A stretch of 55,716 nucleotides of DNA from Opitutales bacterium (GTDB lineage: Bacteria; Verrucomicrobiota; Verrucomicrobiia; Opitutales; Coraliomargaritaceae), in contig JANQXM010000063.1 of assembly GCA_030729385.1 (NCBI GenBank), positions 1-55,716 of the forward strand. Reading direction: 5' to 3'. Each line of letters opens with the position of its first letter. Positions within the stretch are counted from its first letter, which is position 1. The notes beneath the pieces were generated by a model, which had not been told where the DNA came from, ran no database searches, and saw nothing but the letters and a program-made list of their open reading frames with translations. A program made the translations under genes and the position numbers. Below are positions 54,337 through 55,716 of the stretch, in pieces.

Positions 54337-55407
54337 ATGAAAATCAACATGAAACACATGGTCTTAGTGTTCGTTTCAGCACTCGTCGCTCTATCGACTG
54401 TGACTAGTGCATCTGAAGACTTAGACCCCAAGAACCATAAGGAGATTTACGTCGAAGCTTTTAAATTCTGGAAACAAAAAGTGAAGGTGGATCCGACACC
54501 AGCCAGTGATGAGCAGGTGATGATTACAGTTTCGGATACACCAACTCTGCAGACTCCCGAGTGGAAGCGACGAGATCCCAGTGATATCATTCGTGTGGGG
54601 GATACCTATTATGTGTGGTATGCGAAAATCCATAAGAGCGAGCTAGGCTTCCCCGGGGGGTGGAGTGCGAATACTTGGTATGCGACAAGTAAAGATGGTG
54701 TCGATTGGCAAGAGCAAGGAATCGCAATAGATAAGGGTGCCCCCGGAGCTTGGGATGAAGGCGGAGCCTATACGCCGAATATTTTAGCCTATAAGGGTAA
54801 ATATTACCTCGCTTACACTGGGGTGAAAGCACCTTTCAATATTCCTCATAATTTAGCTTCGATCGGTATGGCTGTTTCGGATACACCAGACGGCCCTTGG
54901 ACAAAATTGGGGGACAAGCCGATGATCTCGCCGACTGATTCTTACGATGCTCCGGATGGATTCCTTTGCGATGATACCGTATTTGTCGTTAGAGAGGATA
55001 AGATTTGGCTTTATTACAAAGGCTACCCGAAGACAATCGATGCGGAGGGTAAAGACATTCGTGTAAGGCAGAGGACTTTTCTCTTGGTTGCGGTCGCGGA
55101 TCAACCCGAGGGCCCCTATGTGAAGCACGGGGAAATCTTGCATGAAGGGCATGAGGCGGTGCTTTGGACAAATCCCGATGGCAGTGTCGGCTCCTTTTGC
55201 ACCTCACACGGGCCATCACTCTACTATGAGTCTACTGACGGCATCAACTTTAAGAGTATGAATCCGATTACCTCGCAAAAAGCACTTGGAATATATCGGG
55301 CTGATTTTGAAGAAGGCAATCGAGGGGCACGGCCCACCTGGGGAATTTCTGCAGAAAAGAACAAAGCGGGTCTCGGCTTGCGTCGTATTGAGATCAAGTG
55401 GCCATAA
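54337..55407 (+). CDS. Secreted glycoside hydrolase of the five-bladed beta-propeller type (GH117/GH43-like)
   Basis: 356 residues. Signal peptide KHMVLVFVSALVALSTVTSAS. The mature part starts with EIYVEAFKFWKQKVK, then RRDPSDIIRVGDTYYVWYAK, WYATSKDGVDWQEQG, YTPNILAYKGKYYLAYTGVK and DTPDGPWTK: blade-type repeats each with a Y-Y-(V/L)-(W/A)-Y strand. The RRDPS block and the following KxGxYYVWYxR-like strand resemble GH117, whose characterised members release 3,6-anhydro-L-galactose from agar oligosaccharides; GH43 is the alternative. Candidate catalytic Asp/Glu: DPSDI, DEGG and CDDTV. Activity on algal polysaccharide is inference. Confidence 0.75.
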   Translation: MKINMKHMVLVFVSALVALSTVTSASEDLDPKNHKEIYVEAFKFWKQKVKVDPTPASDEQVMITVSDTPTLQTPEWKRRDPSDIIRVGDTYYVWYAKIHKSELGFPGGWSANTWYATSKDGVDWQEQGIAIDKGAPGAWDEGGAYTPNILAYKGKYYLAYTGVKAPFNIPHNLASIGMAVSDTPDGPWTKLGDKPMISPTDSYDAPDGFLCDDTVFVVREDKIWLYYKGYPKTIDAEGKDIRVRQRTFLLVAVADQPEGPYVKHGEILHEGHEAVLWTNPDGSVGSFCTSHGPSLYYESTDGINFKSMNPITSQKALGIYRADFEEGNRGARPTWGISAEKNKAGLGLRRIEIKWP

Positions 55408-55554
55408 TGAATCTATTTTAACTTTAGCGCATCTAGCCAAGAGAATAGAAGCCCAACCAGTCGAGGATCACAACGGCTAAAGCCGCGCGATCTCTCCACG
55501 ATCCCTTTCGCGTTTAACTCTGTCGAATGGAACGGACAGAGAACTGATTCTGAC

Positions 55555-55587
<33 letters not shown>

Positions 55588-55597
55588 GCGGTGAGTT

Positions 55598-55661
55598 TTA
55601 GCCAATACGAATGATATTCACCGGGCAGCCTTCTTGAGCCTCGTTTAGTATCTCGCGGTCT
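55598..55661 (-). CDS. Ferredoxin, C-terminal fragment
   Basis: About 20 codons on the minus strand ending at TAA (55600-55598). The readable peptide REILNEAQEGCPVNIIRIG has the C-terminal CP motif and trailing strand of small bacterial 4Fe-4S or 3Fe-4S ferredoxins (AxExCPVxxIxI). The 5' part with the other cysteines is beyond the adaptor edge. Too short to classify further. Confidence 0.75.
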
Positions 55662-55716
55662 TTGGTCGAGGTTACCTGAAATGGACCACTTGAAAAGTTA
55701 GTCTGGATCCCTAGAA
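55662..55716. repeat. 55-bp terminal inverted repeat, right copy (probable adaptor)
   Basis: Exact reverse complement of bases 1-55. It truncates the ferredoxin gene. See the left copy for the reasoning. Confidence 0.85.

Overview
The window looks like one fragment of a marine, aerobic, Gram-negative bacterium of the Verrucomicrobiota, most probably the Opitutae (Puniceicoccales, Coraliomargarita-like). I infer this from the gene families (alternative complex III joined to a cbb3 oxidase, McsA-McsB-ClpC outside the Firmicutes, an algal-polysaccharide type glycosidase), from moderate GC, and from the many small palindromic repeats and degenerate intergenic repeats. The first and last 55 bases are a perfect inverted copy of each other, contain a BamHI site and cut two genes off. 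I read them as a library adaptor, not biology.

Left third (1-12.5 kb): a truncated inositol-monophosphatase-family gene, a peptide ABC transporter whose ATPase gene (oppF-like) is separated from oppA-oppB-oppC, an entericidin-like lipoprotein, dinB, clpP, rpiB, an amidohydrolase, a tandem FKBP protein with a clear terminator, a GxxExxY nuclease-fold protein and a DCC-family redox protein. REP-like hairpins and other repeats fill the gaps.

12.5-15.4 kb is the most unusual stretch. Three genes (a c-type cytochrome with a duplicated N-terminal domain, an AT-rich unknown, and a small secreted unknown) are separated by two sites with the full architecture of integron attC sites. The 7-base R boxes at cassette starts and ends match exactly, as they must in genuine cassettes. 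No integrase is present, so this looks like a cluster of attC sites lacking an integrase (CALIN).

15.4-21.6 kb: uvrB, a small membrane protein, a PIN/Phd toxin-antitoxin pair with its own operator-like palindrome, a membrane-anchored unknown and a copper P-type ATPase. 21.8-33.6 kb is one respiratory block: a small Tat-signal protein, actABCDEF (alternative complex III, quinol to cytochrome c), two tiny membrane proteins (the second resembles CcoS) and ccoN-ccoO-ccoP (cbb3 oxidase). It can carry electrons from quinol to oxygen without a bc1 complex, and the P-type ATPase is the likely copper supplier.

34-45.9 kb: a DUF4234-like membrane protein, hisF, a large unknown two-domain protein, acs, ilvE, then mcsA-mcsB-clpC, the arginine-phosphorylation protein quality-control operon, which would work with the clpP at 4.3 kb. 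A family-4 uracil-DNA glycosylase follows.

46.8-51.8 kb is a compact same-strand cluster I cannot match to a known system: a membrane protein (apparently frameshifted), a protein-kinase homologue with three altered catalytic residues, an unknown acidic-tailed protein, a ParA-type ATPase and another unknown. This is the best candidate for an undescribed system. The window closes with hflX, a left-handed beta-helix acyltransferase, a GH117/GH43-like secreted glycosidase and the last codons of a ferredoxin. I saw no rRNA, tRNA or CRISPR array.
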